DNA of 64,000 nt from Shewanella sp. ANA-3 (GTDB lineage Bacteria; Pseudomonadota; Gammaproteobacteria; Enterobacterales; Shewanellaceae). Location: the NCBI RefSeq assembly GCF_000203935.1, contig NC_008577.1:4526001-4590000 (forward strand), written 5' to 3'. Positions within the stretch are counted from its first letter, which is position 1. Every line of letters starts with the position of its first letter. The translations under genes and the position numbers were made by a program. Below, one piece after another: positions 17,903 through 27,292 of the stretch. The notes beneath the pieces are model-generated. The model was not told the DNA's origin. It saw only the letters and a list, made by a program, of their open reading frames with translations, and did not search any database.

Positions 17903-18562
17903 TTAGTTTAGGTTCATGGAATTTCGCCACGCTTTAATACGCTTCTTGGTTTCATCAGTGAACCCAACTCGCGTTTTGTTAATCACAATATTTGCTGAAC
18001 CATGTGGAGTCTGTAATCCCCACAATTGAGAAGAACGGCACATCACCAATAGAATTTCTTCTCTCAAAGCTTGCGGGATTAATGTCCGCCTAAGGTATTC
18101 TTGTGCCGCCCAAACACTTGGCAAGCTGGTGGCAAAACTTTGTACTTGGTCCATATTGGTAGAGGCATAAGGGACTAAATTAAACACACAGATATGCTTT
18201 GATGCCAGTTCACAATTCCCATCAAACAAACTATTGGCAACTGGCTTAAACCATTTATCCCAACCCGGTATCTGATAAGGATAAGACTGTAAACCATCAA
18301 GTTGAGCAAACAACTTATCCTTCAATTCCTGCGACGCAACAACCTCAGCGGTTTTTGCATCACGACTAGGGTTAGCATAACAAAGCACAATTTTTGCGGT
18401 TTTTAATGCCCCAAAGAATGGTCCCGGCGGCAAACCAAATTCAAACTCGCTATCAATGGGTTTCTGTAAATGATGATATAACTCGCCAAGCACATCTAAA
18501 TCGTCTGGGTGCTTAGCTAGTCCCATTGCTAGACAGATGTTCCAAAACTCAAAAAAATCCAT
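17903..18562 (-). CDS. Uncharacterised protein, possibly of uracil-DNA glycosylase fold
   Basis: 219 residues, no membrane segments. The segment 'FGLPPGPFFGALKTAKIVLCYANPSRD' (about 42-68, read as two adjoining motifs) resembles motif 1 of the UDG superfamily: a glycine/proline-rich loop before a beta strand ending in NP. Later 'FNLVPYAST' and 'ILLVMCRSSQLWGL' fall where further strands and motifs would be. It lies alone on the minus strand between mobility genes and zorA. The fold is my inference; a role in defence or repair is speculative. Confidence 0.5.
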   Translation of the reverse strand: MDFFEFWNICLAMGLAKHPDDLDVLGELYHHLQKPIDSEFEFGLPPGPFFGALKTAKIVLCYANPSRDAKTAEVVASQELKDKLFAQLDGLQSYPYQIPGWDKWFKPVANSLFDGNCELASKHICVFNLVPYASTNMDQVQSFATSLPSVWAAQEYLRRTLIPQALREEILLVMCRSSQLWGLQTPHGSANIVINKTRVGFTDETKKRIKAWRNSMNLN

Positions 18563-18822
18563 TTATTGCCAGTTTTTGAAATGATTAGTAGATAAGATAT
18601 CACGTTCCCAGTCATTCAGCTCTCTCATATTTAATTTGTAGGATAGTGATTTAATCAACATAAAATATAAGCAATTCTTTATTGAGAGTAGGCGTATATG
18701 AAATACTTTGGTCGAAATGCCCTCCCTTTGTTGTCACCGAAAAAGATGAATATATGACAATAGAGTGAGAATCCATATACCAGGACTCAATACTAAATCT
18801 AACGACATACAAGGACCTTACA

Positions 18823-20913
18823 ATGGCAACAGAAAGACAAATTGAACTTTCTTGGCTTTTACCAGATTTTTCTCATCTAAGTTTTCATCCTCAAACTGGA
18901 ACGGCTTTAAGCAGTTTATTTGTCGCAATAACCTTGACCGTAACATTACTTTTCATAGCTTACCTGCTCTACAAAAGCATTGATGTTGTATTAAAAATCA
19001 ATTGGTTGCAGAAAGCGTTAGAGCCTTTAGAGAGAAAGGATGTTGCTCAAAAGAAGGAGGTGCTCTATCAGTTAGCAAAGTCAAAGAGTAAAGGGAAAAG
19101 TAAAGGAATTGGCTTTTTATGGATGGAATTTGATGAAACTCTTGTCGAAGTTCGAAAGGGCGATCAAATTGAAATTCGCAATACTTTAGATGCAGGACAT
19201 TTTTTCAATACTTACACTCTAGCTAATAGCGTAACAGAAAATCGTCTAATCGCAGCAGTGCCCGGTTTTCTTACAGCACTAGGGGTCATAGGCACGTTTA
19301 TGGGCCTACAACTAGGCTTGGCAGATCTTAAACTCGGTGCAGGTGTTGATGTAACCACAATGCAAGATGGCGTTGCTGGTGTTGTAAATGGGGCTAAAAT
19401 CGCATTTTTGACATCAGTTTGGGGGGTTGCATTAAGTGTATTTTTTAACTTCTTTGAGAAATTATGTGAACAATTCATCCGCTCAAAAATTCGAGAATTA
19501 GAGGATAAAGTCGATTTCCTCTTTCCTAGAGTCCGCCCAGAAGAACAACTTCAAATAATCTCTGAAAATAGCTCTGAATCACGTAATGTCCTTCAAGGAC
19601 TGGCCGAAAAAATTGGTGAAAAGATGCAGGAAGCCATGGTTACGGCTACCCAAGGAATCCAATCAAGTCTCGAAAGTAGTTTGAGCAAGATAATGGCCCC
19701 TGCGATTAATAAGCTGGTTGATGAGACATCTCAAGGTAATCAAAAAGCACTAGAAGGACTTCTAGAAAGTTTTATGGACCGCTTTGGTCAAGCTGGTAAC
19801 CTACAGAGAAGTGCGCTTGATGATGTCTCAAACAAAGTCAATCAATCTGTAGAAGCAATGCAGCTAACAATGAGCAACTTTGTAGAACAATTACAAAAAT
19901 CACAAGCGGAATCGGGTGATAGAGAGAAGGCTCTCATTGCCGATATTTCACATCAAGTTAGTAAGTTGTCTTCCCAATCAGAAGACATCCATCAGAAACT
20001 AACATCCTATGTTGAAAATCAAATAGGCAAGATATCTTCTCAAATGCAAATCAGAGAAGAGGCTTCGGCAAAACGTGACTCAGAATTAGTCAACGTGATT
20101 GGACAACAGGTCAATGAGCTAGTTAATAACTCCAGAAGGCAGGGTGAACTGCTTACCAGTTTTGTCGAAACTCAACTTAACAACCTAACTAAGTCATTTG
20201 ACGAACGAGATAAGCGGTCAACTGAACTCGAAACTACGCGTAACAATAAAATTGAGAAGCAAACCGAAGCGATTGTAAAAATATCTAATGAATTAATAAG
20301 CACTGTAGAGAAATCCGTTTCAGAGCAACTTGCTGCAGTAAAACATCTCGTATCGCAAGGAGAAACCCTTCAAAACAGTGTTAATGCCTCCGTTGAAGCC
20401 GCTGCTCAAGCAACTCAAGCAATGAAAGAATCATCAATTGAACTTAGAGTATCAGCTGATCATATGAGAGTTCTGAGTTCCCACGTAAATGACGCTGGCA
20501 ATAAGCTATCTGGAGCCATCAAGTCAGCTGTAGACAGCACAGCTGACTTGGCGAATCAAAATCAAATTTCAGCACAACGGATAGAGAATGCCCGTGAATC
20601 ACTTATGAAAGATGTTTCACGTTTTAGTGAACTTTCAGACCAAATTAAAGCATTGATTACAAGTGCAAGCAGTACATTCACTGAATTAAAATCAACACAA
20701 AGAGACTTTATCGGCAACTTAAAAGAGGAAGTTGAGAGCCTAAGTCGAAAAATGACAGATATGCTAGAGGAGTATTCTCAACAAGCAAATGGACAAACAG
20801 CAGAACACTTAAAAATCTGGTCCCAATCAGTGACAGATTATTCAACACAAATGAACAGTGCAGTTAAGGCATTGTCTAGTGTCGTGGACGAAATGCAAGT
20901 GAAACTGGGGTAG
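18823..20913 (+). CDS. zorA: ZorA, MotA/ExbB-like stator of type I Zorya
   Basis: 696 residues. Transmembrane helices lie at about 28-50, 144-166 ('AVPGFLTALGVIGTFMGLQLG') and 191-212; the last two form the MotA/TolQ/ExbB domain. From about 240 to the end it is a long, helical, coiled-coil-rich tail. Zorya is an anti-phage system in which ZorA5-ZorB2 forms a proton-driven membrane motor whose ZorA tail reaches into the cytoplasm; tail length and motor domain fit. First gene of zorABCD (gaps 3 bp and about 20 bp, then a 1-bp overlap). Confidence 0.92.
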   Translation: MATERQIELSWLLPDFSHLSFHPQTGTALSSLFVAITLTVTLLFIAYLLYKSIDVVLKINWLQKALEPLERKDVAQKKEVLYQLAKSKSKGKSKGIGFLWMEFDETLVEVRKGDQIEIRNTLDAGHFFNTYTLANSVTENRLIAAVPGFLTALGVIGTFMGLQLGLADLKLGAGVDVTTMQDGVAGVVNGAKIAFLTSVWGVALSVFFNFFEKLCEQFIRSKIRELEDKVDFLFPRVRPEEQLQIISENSSESRNVLQGLAEKIGEKMQEAMVTATQGIQSSLESSLSKIMAPAINKLVDETSQGNQKALEGLLESFMDRFGQAGNLQRSALDDVSNKVNQSVEAMQLTMSNFVEQLQKSQAESGDREKALIADISHQVSKLSSQSEDIHQKLTSYVENQIGKISSQMQIREEASAKRDSELVNVIGQQVNELVNNSRRQGELLTSFVETQLNNLTKSFDERDKRSTELETTRNNKIEKQTEAIVKISNELISTVEKSVSEQLAAVKHLVSQGETLQNSVNASVEAAAQATQAMKESSIELRVSADHMRVLSSHVNDAGNKLSGAIKSAVDSTADLANQNQISAQRIENARESLMKDVSRFSELSDQIKALITSASSTFTELKSTQRDFIGNLKEEVESLSRKMTDMLEEYSQQANGQTAEHLKIWSQSVTDYSTQMNSAVKALSSVVDEMQVKLG

Positions 20914-20916
20914 CCC

Positions 20917-21648
20917 ATGGATAGATTATTTACGCGAGGAAGCACAAAAGTTGATGAAGAAAACCCATATTGGATGTCCTTCTCTGACTTGATGTCTGGG
21001 CTATTAGTGATTTTTATATTAGCAGCCGTAGCCTTAATTATTGAATTAACTCAGAAGTCTGAACAGATTGATGCCAGTATCGAAGAGTTGAAAAAGGCAG
21101 AGGAAGCAAGAAGAAATATCTTAATTGATATCAAAGAGGAATTAGCCAAACAGAATATTCATGTTGAAATCGTTGAAAACGATACAGTACTTCGTATACC
21201 GGAAAGTACATTGTCTTTTGAATCCGGCAAAGATACCTTGCCTGAAAATACGACTGTAAAAAATGAAGTTCGATTGATTGGCATCGCACTACATAAAGCA
21301 ATAACAACAAATGAAAGATGGAAATATCTCGATACGGTATTCGTTGAAGGACATACCGATAGCAATGGCATATGGTACCGAGGCAAAGGGAATTGGGGTC
21401 TTTCAACGGATAGAGCTGTGTCAATTTGGAAGTTGTGGCAAACAGAGATTAATGTAGCTCCCAAATTAAGTGTTCTAACAAACTATAATGGTCAGCTTTT
21501 ATTTTCTGTAAGTGGATATGCAGATACTCGACGAGTTGATTTACAAGAGACAACAGAAGAACAAAGAGCAAGAAACAGGCGAATAGATATAAGATTCACC
21601 GTCAAAAAACCTAAGATTGAAGATTACGAAAAAGCGAAGAATGTTTAA
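20917..21648 (+). CDS. zorB: ZorB, MotB/OmpA-like stator of type I Zorya
   Basis: 243 residues. One N-terminal transmembrane helix (about 20-44) carries Asp24 in 'SFSDLMSG', the position of the proton-carrying Asp of MotB/ZorB. A periplasmic OmpA-like peptidoglycan-binding domain follows (about 85-235): 'FVEGHTDSNG', 'LSTDRAVSIW', 'VSGYADTRR', 'RARNRRIDIRF'. It anchors the ZorA-ZorB motor to the cell wall. It starts 3 bp after the zorA stop. Confidence 0.93.
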   Translation: MDRLFTRGSTKVDEENPYWMSFSDLMSGLLVIFILAAVALIIELTQKSEQIDASIEELKKAEEARRNILIDIKEELAKQNIHVEIVENDTVLRIPESTLSFESGKDTLPENTTVKNEVRLIGIALHKAITTNERWKYLDTVFVEGHTDSNGIWYRGKGNWGLSTDRAVSIWKLWQTEINVAPKLSVLTNYNGQLLFSVSGYADTRRVDLQETTEEQRARNRRIDIRFTVKKPKIEDYEKAKNV

Positions 21649-21668
21649 GCATGTGCGTGGAGCTTACT

Positions 21669-23096
21669 ATGAAATTTTTCCTAAGCGATGAAGCTTATAA
21701 AAAAAATATAAAAATTATGGATAGCCTGACGCTTGAGCAAAAATCTATAGCTAGAAAAGCAGGTACAGGTAATCCTCTCTTTGAAGCTGCGTGGAAAAAG
21801 CTACATACACTTCTGCAACAAAATCGTTTTAAAGACTTCAATATTGAAGATAGATTCGATATTAGAGCTCTCTCCGTTGCACTAACTGGAGATATGAAAC
21901 TACGCCATGGAATAGATATAAGTAGTGCTCTGCTCATCAAAGTTTCAAAGATAATTCCTCATGGCAGCAACCTATTCATAGAATCTCTCCTCCAGTTTTT
22001 CCTTAGCGACTTTAACTTAATAAAAGACCCAAATGCTGTTGGAGCTTGGCTATCTCAGGAGCGTCAGAGAAAAGGGTTAAATAAAGGTCTAGAAGTTAAG
22101 ATTTTTTGTAGTGATGGCCCCACCTTTTTCGCACAGCAAGCGATTAAGAGAAACATAAACTTTGAAGCGCAGGTACATAGTTGGGGGCTGGACGCATACG
22201 CATCAGGTGATTTTATAAAGCAGGCAAAATCAATTTATTTTGTTGAACAATTACAAAAAATCCCTGTGAATGAACCTCATAAATTATTGGAAGAGGTCAG
22301 CAAGCAAGTCATTGCTGAAGGTCGTTACGATGCAGATGATCTTGTAGGACATGTCGCGCTAAGAATTTTGATAGATAGAGCCCCTAGCAAAAATGTACAT
22401 GACAGTTGGAGGGATGCTGTTATTGCCATAGCAGGAGATCCCAGAGTACCAAGATCACATGCACGCTATATAAAGTGGTGGAGCCAGCTTACCTCTCAGC
22501 AGATAAAAAAAGTCCAAGGATGGTTATCCAAACTGGATCTTAAGCTCTTTTTAGAAGCTCTCGAGGACTATTCGATAAGTTCTCGAGATGATGCCATGAT
22601 GCGTATGTTTCCATCTCGCAAACACTTTTTAGAAGGACTGCATGAATCTGGTGCTATTGTTCATACAAAATTATATTTATCAAAAAAAGCATTATTCTAC
22701 GTAAAACGACACTATAAAGCTGAACATATACCAGAATATTCTATTGTTGAAGATGGTGATATTTCCGTTATCTATGCAGAGCTTTCAAACGGTCACATGG
22801 TCGAGGGAAGCCATAACTGTCAAATTTGGTTCTATAAAAAGCTACATGAGTCTGCTCCTGTCTTACAATTTGATAAGCAGAAAAAGACCTACCGCTCATT
22901 GACTCTTGGTCTTAACGAGCAAATGTATCGATATGGCTGTGAAGCATCCGACCACTTCTCTCACTCGCCAGCTAATTTCAGCTGGCAACGACGCGCCTTA
23001 GAAGCCTTAAACAAAATGGGATTAAAGATCAGAGCGTCTGATGTATTAAGTGGAACTGACTATAACCAATATAAAAGGCTCTACGGAGTAAGTTAA
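21669..23096 (+). CDS. zorC: ZorC (EH-signature type) of type I Zorya
   Basis: 475 residues, soluble, no motif I can name with certainty. It is assigned by position between zorB and zorD and by its usual size; family members carry an EH_Signature domain and are cytosolic DNA-binding effector partners. 'HSPANFSWQRRALEALNKMGLKIR' near the C-terminus is the best-defined block. An ATG at 21651 is also in frame, but the one at 21669 has GTGGAG six bases upstream. Its stop overlaps the zorD start (TAATG). Confidence 0.85.
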   Translation: MKFFLSDEAYKKNIKIMDSLTLEQKSIARKAGTGNPLFEAAWKKLHTLLQQNRFKDFNIEDRFDIRALSVALTGDMKLRHGIDISSALLIKVSKIIPHGSNLFIESLLQFFLSDFNLIKDPNAVGAWLSQERQRKGLNKGLEVKIFCSDGPTFFAQQAIKRNINFEAQVHSWGLDAYASGDFIKQAKSIYFVEQLQKIPVNEPHKLLEEVSKQVIAEGRYDADDLVGHVALRILIDRAPSKNVHDSWRDAVIAIAGDPRVPRSHARYIKWWSQLTSQQIKKVQGWLSKLDLKLFLEALEDYSISSRDDAMMRMFPSRKHFLEGLHESGAIVHTKLYLSKKALFYVKRHYKAEHIPEYSIVEDGDISVIYAELSNGHMVEGSHNCQIWFYKKLHESAPVLQFDKQKKTYRSLTLGLNEQMYRYGCEASDHFSHSPANFSWQRRALEALNKMGLKIRASDVLSGTDYNQYKRLYGVS

Positions 23097-26000
23097 TGAA
23101 AAACTGGATTTCATCCTTATTTAGCAGCCGCAATACTAAGTTCAAATTTTCTTATGACATCACTAAAAACAGCATTGATTTCTATTGCCCAGAAAAGCAG
23201 TTTCAAGACATAAAGAAAGGCGATGCTGATGATTTTCTAACAGCACAATACATTGCTTTGCAAATGTTGGCTGAAGAGGGAAGCGCTGAAAGTATTCCAA
23301 ACGGCTTCATAGTTAAACATCAAGTCATTGCAGCACTAGATGAAGATGTCCATCAGCTATTGAACTTACCCGAAATATGGAACGGACAAGCGAATGTCGA
23401 TATCAGAGGTACGACATTCGAAGGTTCCTTCGACGTAACAATACACGTTGATGCACCATCAGGACGAATGACCTCAGCTTACCAAGTAGATGGGAGTATT
23501 ATTTCTTTCGGTAACGCTCAATTCACCTTAAAAAAAGTGATGTTTGATGTGTTCTCCGCATTAAAATTTCATAAAGAGTCATCGAAAAATGAGTCAGAGA
23601 ACCTTCTGTTGTTGCACACGTTTCAGCAAGCTCAGCGCGCTGGGGCGAAGTTATCGTTAAACCACTTCAACAAGTTAGATATTCACGTCCCCGATAAAAT
23701 CACAGTTGAAGCAGAACTTGATAGTGTTGGTAATTTAATCCTTACGCCCCAAATGGGGCAAAAAGCAGATCACGACTCGCTACAACGTGTTTTAGGCCAA
23801 ATTCAGTCAGAGAGAGGGCGAACTCTCAAAGTGGGCAATGAAATAATTCTCTTCAATGAAAAAACGGCTAAAGCCGCAAAAGAGATTATCAGTAATAGAA
23901 CAATTCCAAAATCTCAGGTTAAGAACTTTTTAGAGGCTCCCGGTGCATACCTTGACGCATCTTTAATCGACTTAGATGTTGGTTTTTCCTTACGAGTGAA
24001 AGGTGCTACTCGTTTCAAACACGCATATTTTGGGGAAACAGACGAGTCAGGGATTGATTGGTTTGGACAGAGTCAAGCTTCCTCTCAGATCTTGCCTATA
24101 AGCTCAGTCATCAAGGAGATAAAAACTGACGATGACCGATTACAACTTACTAAAATTCTTAATGATGCTAAAGCAACTGGGGCCACTGAGGTTAAATTTG
24201 AAGGGAAAAACTACGACATTGGAAGCGACAGCGAAGTATATGAAGTACTAAAAAAAATAGAACAAAAACTTATACAGCAAGAAAATACGGAAACCGATGA
24301 GGGAAGAGACAATACTGAGGCTCCCGGACCTCAAGAGAGCGATGACAGCCCTATAGTCATCGACATTGCCCTTAATGATGAGGAGTTAGATAGCCCGTCT
24401 AAGTTAGTTGAAGAAGAGCTTAATAACGTACTTTATAGCCAAGGAATTAGCTGGGATAACTATAGAAGAGAACCATTTCCTCATCAAATAATCGGAGTTA
24501 AGTGGATACTCGGCTTAGAGGAAATCGCACGAAGCAAAGAACTGGTTAATGGCGCCCTACTAGCCGACGATATGGGGTTAGGCAAAACCTTTATGTCTCT
24601 AGCAGCCATTGAACAATATTACTGTATATGTGAAGAGAACGGTGATGTATGCCGTCCTACGCTGATCGTTGCACCACTCAGTTTGCTAGAAAACTGGAAG
24701 GATGAAGTCGCAGAAACATTTCACAAGTCCCCTTTCAAAGACATTGTCATCTTACAATCGGACGGAGAGCTCAATAGCTTTCGAGATGGCGGGATAGAGA
24801 CCAAAGCGTCGAATATTGATGATGAGTCATTTAAGCCTAGATACTCTCTTAAATTCGGTGAGCAGCATGGGGCTGCTCGTTTAGATTTGCCCTGCCGTCT
24901 AGTCATAACTACCTATCAAACACTTAGGGACTATCAATTCTCGCTGTCTCAAATAGATTGGGGGATCGTCGTGTTTGATGAGGCTCAAAACATCAAAAAC
25001 CCTAACGCATTGCAAACTCGAGCAGCTAAAGGTTTAAAAGCTCGGTTCAAGTTATTAGCAACAGGTACACCTGTTGAAAATAGTCTAGCTGACTTTTGGT
25101 GTCTAATGGATACAGCCTGTCCCGGCTTTCTCGACTCCTATCAATCTTTCAGACACACCTATATATCTCCAATCCTTCAAGCGGCTGGCGATGAAATAGA
25201 GTCGGTCAGAGCAAGTTTGGGCAGGAAGTTACGTGAAAAAGTAGGCGCCTTAATGCTTCGTCGCGTTAAAGAAGACAACTTAGAAAGGCTTCCCAAAAAG
25301 AATATGTTTGTAGGGCTGGAACCTACCGAATGGCAGTACGAGCCTAAACTGCATTCGATTATGGATTCCTATCAGCAAAAGGTTTATGAAGGTTCTATTG
25401 AATCCCAACTAGAAAATGAAGAAAGTCATGTTCTTACAACACTAATGCGTATGAGAGATACTTCTCTCCACCCACGTTTGGCTGATGGTGGACGCTTAGA
25501 TGCACCAAGTTCAAAAAATGATTTAAAACAGATATTTGCAGAATCAGCCAAACTTAAAAAAATGATCGAGGTGTTAACAGATATTCAATCAAGACGTGAA
25601 AAGTGTATTATTTTTGCGATAAATAAAAGACTACAGCGTTTTCTGAGTATCGCCTTGGGCAATTACTTTGGACTAGGTCCTTTGCATGTAATTAACGGTG
25701 ACACCAAGGCCGTAGTAAAAAATAAGAATACAGCGAACCGTAAATCAATGATTGCTGAGTTTGAAGCGAAAGAAGGATTCAACCTCATCATTTTCTCACC
25801 GGTAGCAGCTGGCGTTGGCTTAACAGTAGTTGGAGCCAATAACGTAGTTCACTTTGAGCGCCACTGGAATCCAGCAAAAGAAGCTCAAGCAACCGATCGT
25901 GTTTATAGAATCGGTCAGACGAAAGATGTGAATGTCTATGTGCCTATTCTCCATCACCCAACTATCGAATCCTTTGATGTGAATTTACACCGATTACTAT

Positions 26001-26542
26001 CCCAAAAATCCATGTTGAAAGATGCCGTTGTAACTCAGGGCGAAGTTATGCCCAACCCTGCTGGTGCAGACAAACATCAACTTACAGCCGATAGTATTAT
26101 CAATTCAGAAGATATACCGCGTTTGAGCTGGAAACAGTTTGAAGCTTTTTGTGTGGAACTTCTTTCCAAGGAATTCAACGCTGACAGTGCTTGGCTTACG
26201 AAAGAAGGACCAGATTTTGGTGCAGATGGCTTGCTGATTAGTGGCCAAGAAGCCATTTTATTACAAGCAAAACATAAGCAGGGTTCTTACAAAGGGCATA
26301 ATGCCGTTCAAGAGATCTCTAACGCTAAAGCGATGTATGGTAAACATCTCGGACGGCCTATAGGTAAACAAATATTCATAACCAATGCTACGCAGTTAGC
26401 TAAGTCAACGAGAGAAATTGCCCAAGAGTTATCAGTGATAATTATTGATGGCAATGATCTATCAGACCTTTGCCAATGTCACCGAATAAGCTTTGCTCAA
26501 GTTCTTAACCGCCTATCCAAACAACGATATGTAGTTCGTTAG
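23096..26542 (+). CDS. zorD: ZorD, Snf2-type helicase with a C-terminal Mrr-like nuclease domain
   Basis: 1148 residues. The first about 450 residues are a family-specific region with an acidic linker (about 395-435). The Snf2/SWI2 motor follows: Walker A 'DDMGLGKT' near 490-497, 'VFDEAQNIKNP' near 626, 'LLATGTPVENS', and motif VI 'QATDRVYRIGQ' near 940. From about 1010, 'WKQFEAFCVELL', 'DFGADGLL' and 'AILLQAKHKQG' match an Mrr-type PD-(D/E)XK fold (Asp, then QAK). In Zorya, ZorD degrades invading DNA once ZorAB senses infection. Convergent with the hsd operon. Confidence 0.9.
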   Translation: MKNWISSLFSSRNTKFKFSYDITKNSIDFYCPEKQFQDIKKGDADDFLTAQYIALQMLAEEGSAESIPNGFIVKHQVIAALDEDVHQLLNLPEIWNGQANVDIRGTTFEGSFDVTIHVDAPSGRMTSAYQVDGSIISFGNAQFTLKKVMFDVFSALKFHKESSKNESENLLLLHTFQQAQRAGAKLSLNHFNKLDIHVPDKITVEAELDSVGNLILTPQMGQKADHDSLQRVLGQIQSERGRTLKVGNEIILFNEKTAKAAKEIISNRTIPKSQVKNFLEAPGAYLDASLIDLDVGFSLRVKGATRFKHAYFGETDESGIDWFGQSQASSQILPISSVIKEIKTDDDRLQLTKILNDAKATGATEVKFEGKNYDIGSDSEVYEVLKKIEQKLIQQENTETDEGRDNTEAPGPQESDDSPIVIDIALNDEELDSPSKLVEEELNNVLYSQGISWDNYRREPFPHQIIGVKWILGLEEIARSKELVNGALLADDMGLGKTFMSLAAIEQYYCICEENGDVCRPTLIVAPLSLLENWKDEVAETFHKSPFKDIVILQSDGELNSFRDGGIETKASNIDDESFKPRYSLKFGEQHGAARLDLPCRLVITTYQTLRDYQFSLSQIDWGIVVFDEAQNIKNPNALQTRAAKGLKARFKLLATGTPVENSLADFWCLMDTACPGFLDSYQSFRHTYISPILQAAGDEIESVRASLGRKLREKVGALMLRRVKEDNLERLPKKNMFVGLEPTEWQYEPKLHSIMDSYQQKVYEGSIESQLENEESHVLTTLMRMRDTSLHPRLADGGRLDAPSSKNDLKQIFAESAKLKKMIEVLTDIQSRREKCIIFAINKRLQRFLSIALGNYFGLGPLHVINGDTKAVVKNKNTANRKSMIAEFEAKEGFNLIIFSPVAAGVGLTVVGANNVVHFERHWNPAKEAQATDRVYRIGQTKDVNVYVPILHHPTIESFDVNLHRLLSQKSMLKDAVVTQGEVMPNPAGADKHQLTADSIINSEDIPRLSWKQFEAFCVELLSKEFNADSAWLTKEGPDFGADGLLISGQEAILLQAKHKQGSYKGHNAVQEISNAKAMYGKHLGRPIGKQIFITNATQLAKSTREIAQELSVIIIDGNDLSDLCQCHRISFAQVLNRLSKQRYVVR

Positions 26543-26549
26543 ACCGTCT

Positions 26550-26586
26550 AATTGCTGGTGGAGTAAATTCTACACCACCAGCAATT
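26550..26586. terminator. Inverted repeat shared by convergent zorD and the hsd operon
   Basis: A perfect 12-bp inverted repeat aattgctggtgg / ccaccagcaatt with a 13-nt loop. The last bases fall in the 3' end of the minus-strand peptidase gene. No T-run follows, so it may end transcripts only weakly or protect them. Confidence 0.5.
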
Positions 26587-27292
26587 GAGCGTTATCTCGC
26601 AACCACTCTTTACACTCACGGTAATCGGGCATCACCCGCTCAACCTCTTTCCAGAATTGTGGCGAGTGGTCATGATGCAGCAGATGGCAAAGCTCATGTA
26701 CGACAACATAATCAACGATACGGTTAGGTGCTAACACAATCAACCAGTTAAATTCTAAGTCGCCGTAAGGGGTACAACTGCCCCACCGACTTTTAAAGTC
26801 TTTGATACGCACAATCGCCGTGTCTACGCCCACTACCGATTGATAACGGTCTACCTTCTCGCGGATTTTCTTATCAGCGTTGCGCTTATACCAGTGGACT
26901 AACGCTCGGCGCACAAAATGCGCTTGCTTGGCATATTCAGGCACAGTAACGGTAATTTTCCCATCAACCAATTTGGTCGGGCTCACTTTGCCGCTAACGA
27001 CTTTCAAGCGATAGTTACGACCTAAATAAGGGAATGCTTCGCCAGAGACATACTCCTTGCCACGCAATGGCCGCGCCTCCGCATGAATCGCCAACTTTTC
27101 GAGAATCCATTGATGTTTAGCGGCCACCAGCTGGTGGACTTTCTCCGATGACAGCGCTTTGGGCACAACCACAGCAACCACGCCCTCCTCCACTTTAATG
27201 GTGGCGGATTTACGGCGCGAGGTACGTTCAACCCGCACCTCGTAGCCCGCTTGTTTGATTACTTCAATCTCTTGCATCGCGGTGACTGTCAC
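26570..27292 (-). CDS. YgjP-like (DUF45) zinc metallopeptidase at the end of the hsd operon
   Basis: 240 residues. The metzincin/WLM-type site 'VVHELCHLLHHDHSPQFW' (about 194-211) gives HExxH and a third His, and 'KSRWGSCTPYGDLEFNW' is the family's other conserved block. Relatives are often linked with type I restriction genes; their substrate is unknown. The GTG start overlaps the hsdR stop by 4 bp (GTGA); an ATG at 27277 is the alternative. Translational coupling suggests it acts with HsdR, perhaps as a quality-control protease (inference). Confidence 0.85.
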   Translation of the reverse strand: MTVTAMQEIEVIKQAGYEVRVERTSRRKSATIKVEEGVVAVVVPKALSSEKVHQLVAAKHQWILEKLAIHAEARPLRGKEYVSGEAFPYLGRNYRLKVVSGKVSPTKLVDGKITVTVPEYAKQAHFVRRALVHWYKRNADKKIREKVDRYQSVVGVDTAIVRIKDFKSRWGSCTPYGDLEFNWLIVLAPNRIVDYVVVHELCHLLHHDHSPQFWKEVERVMPDYRECKEWLRDNAQLLVV

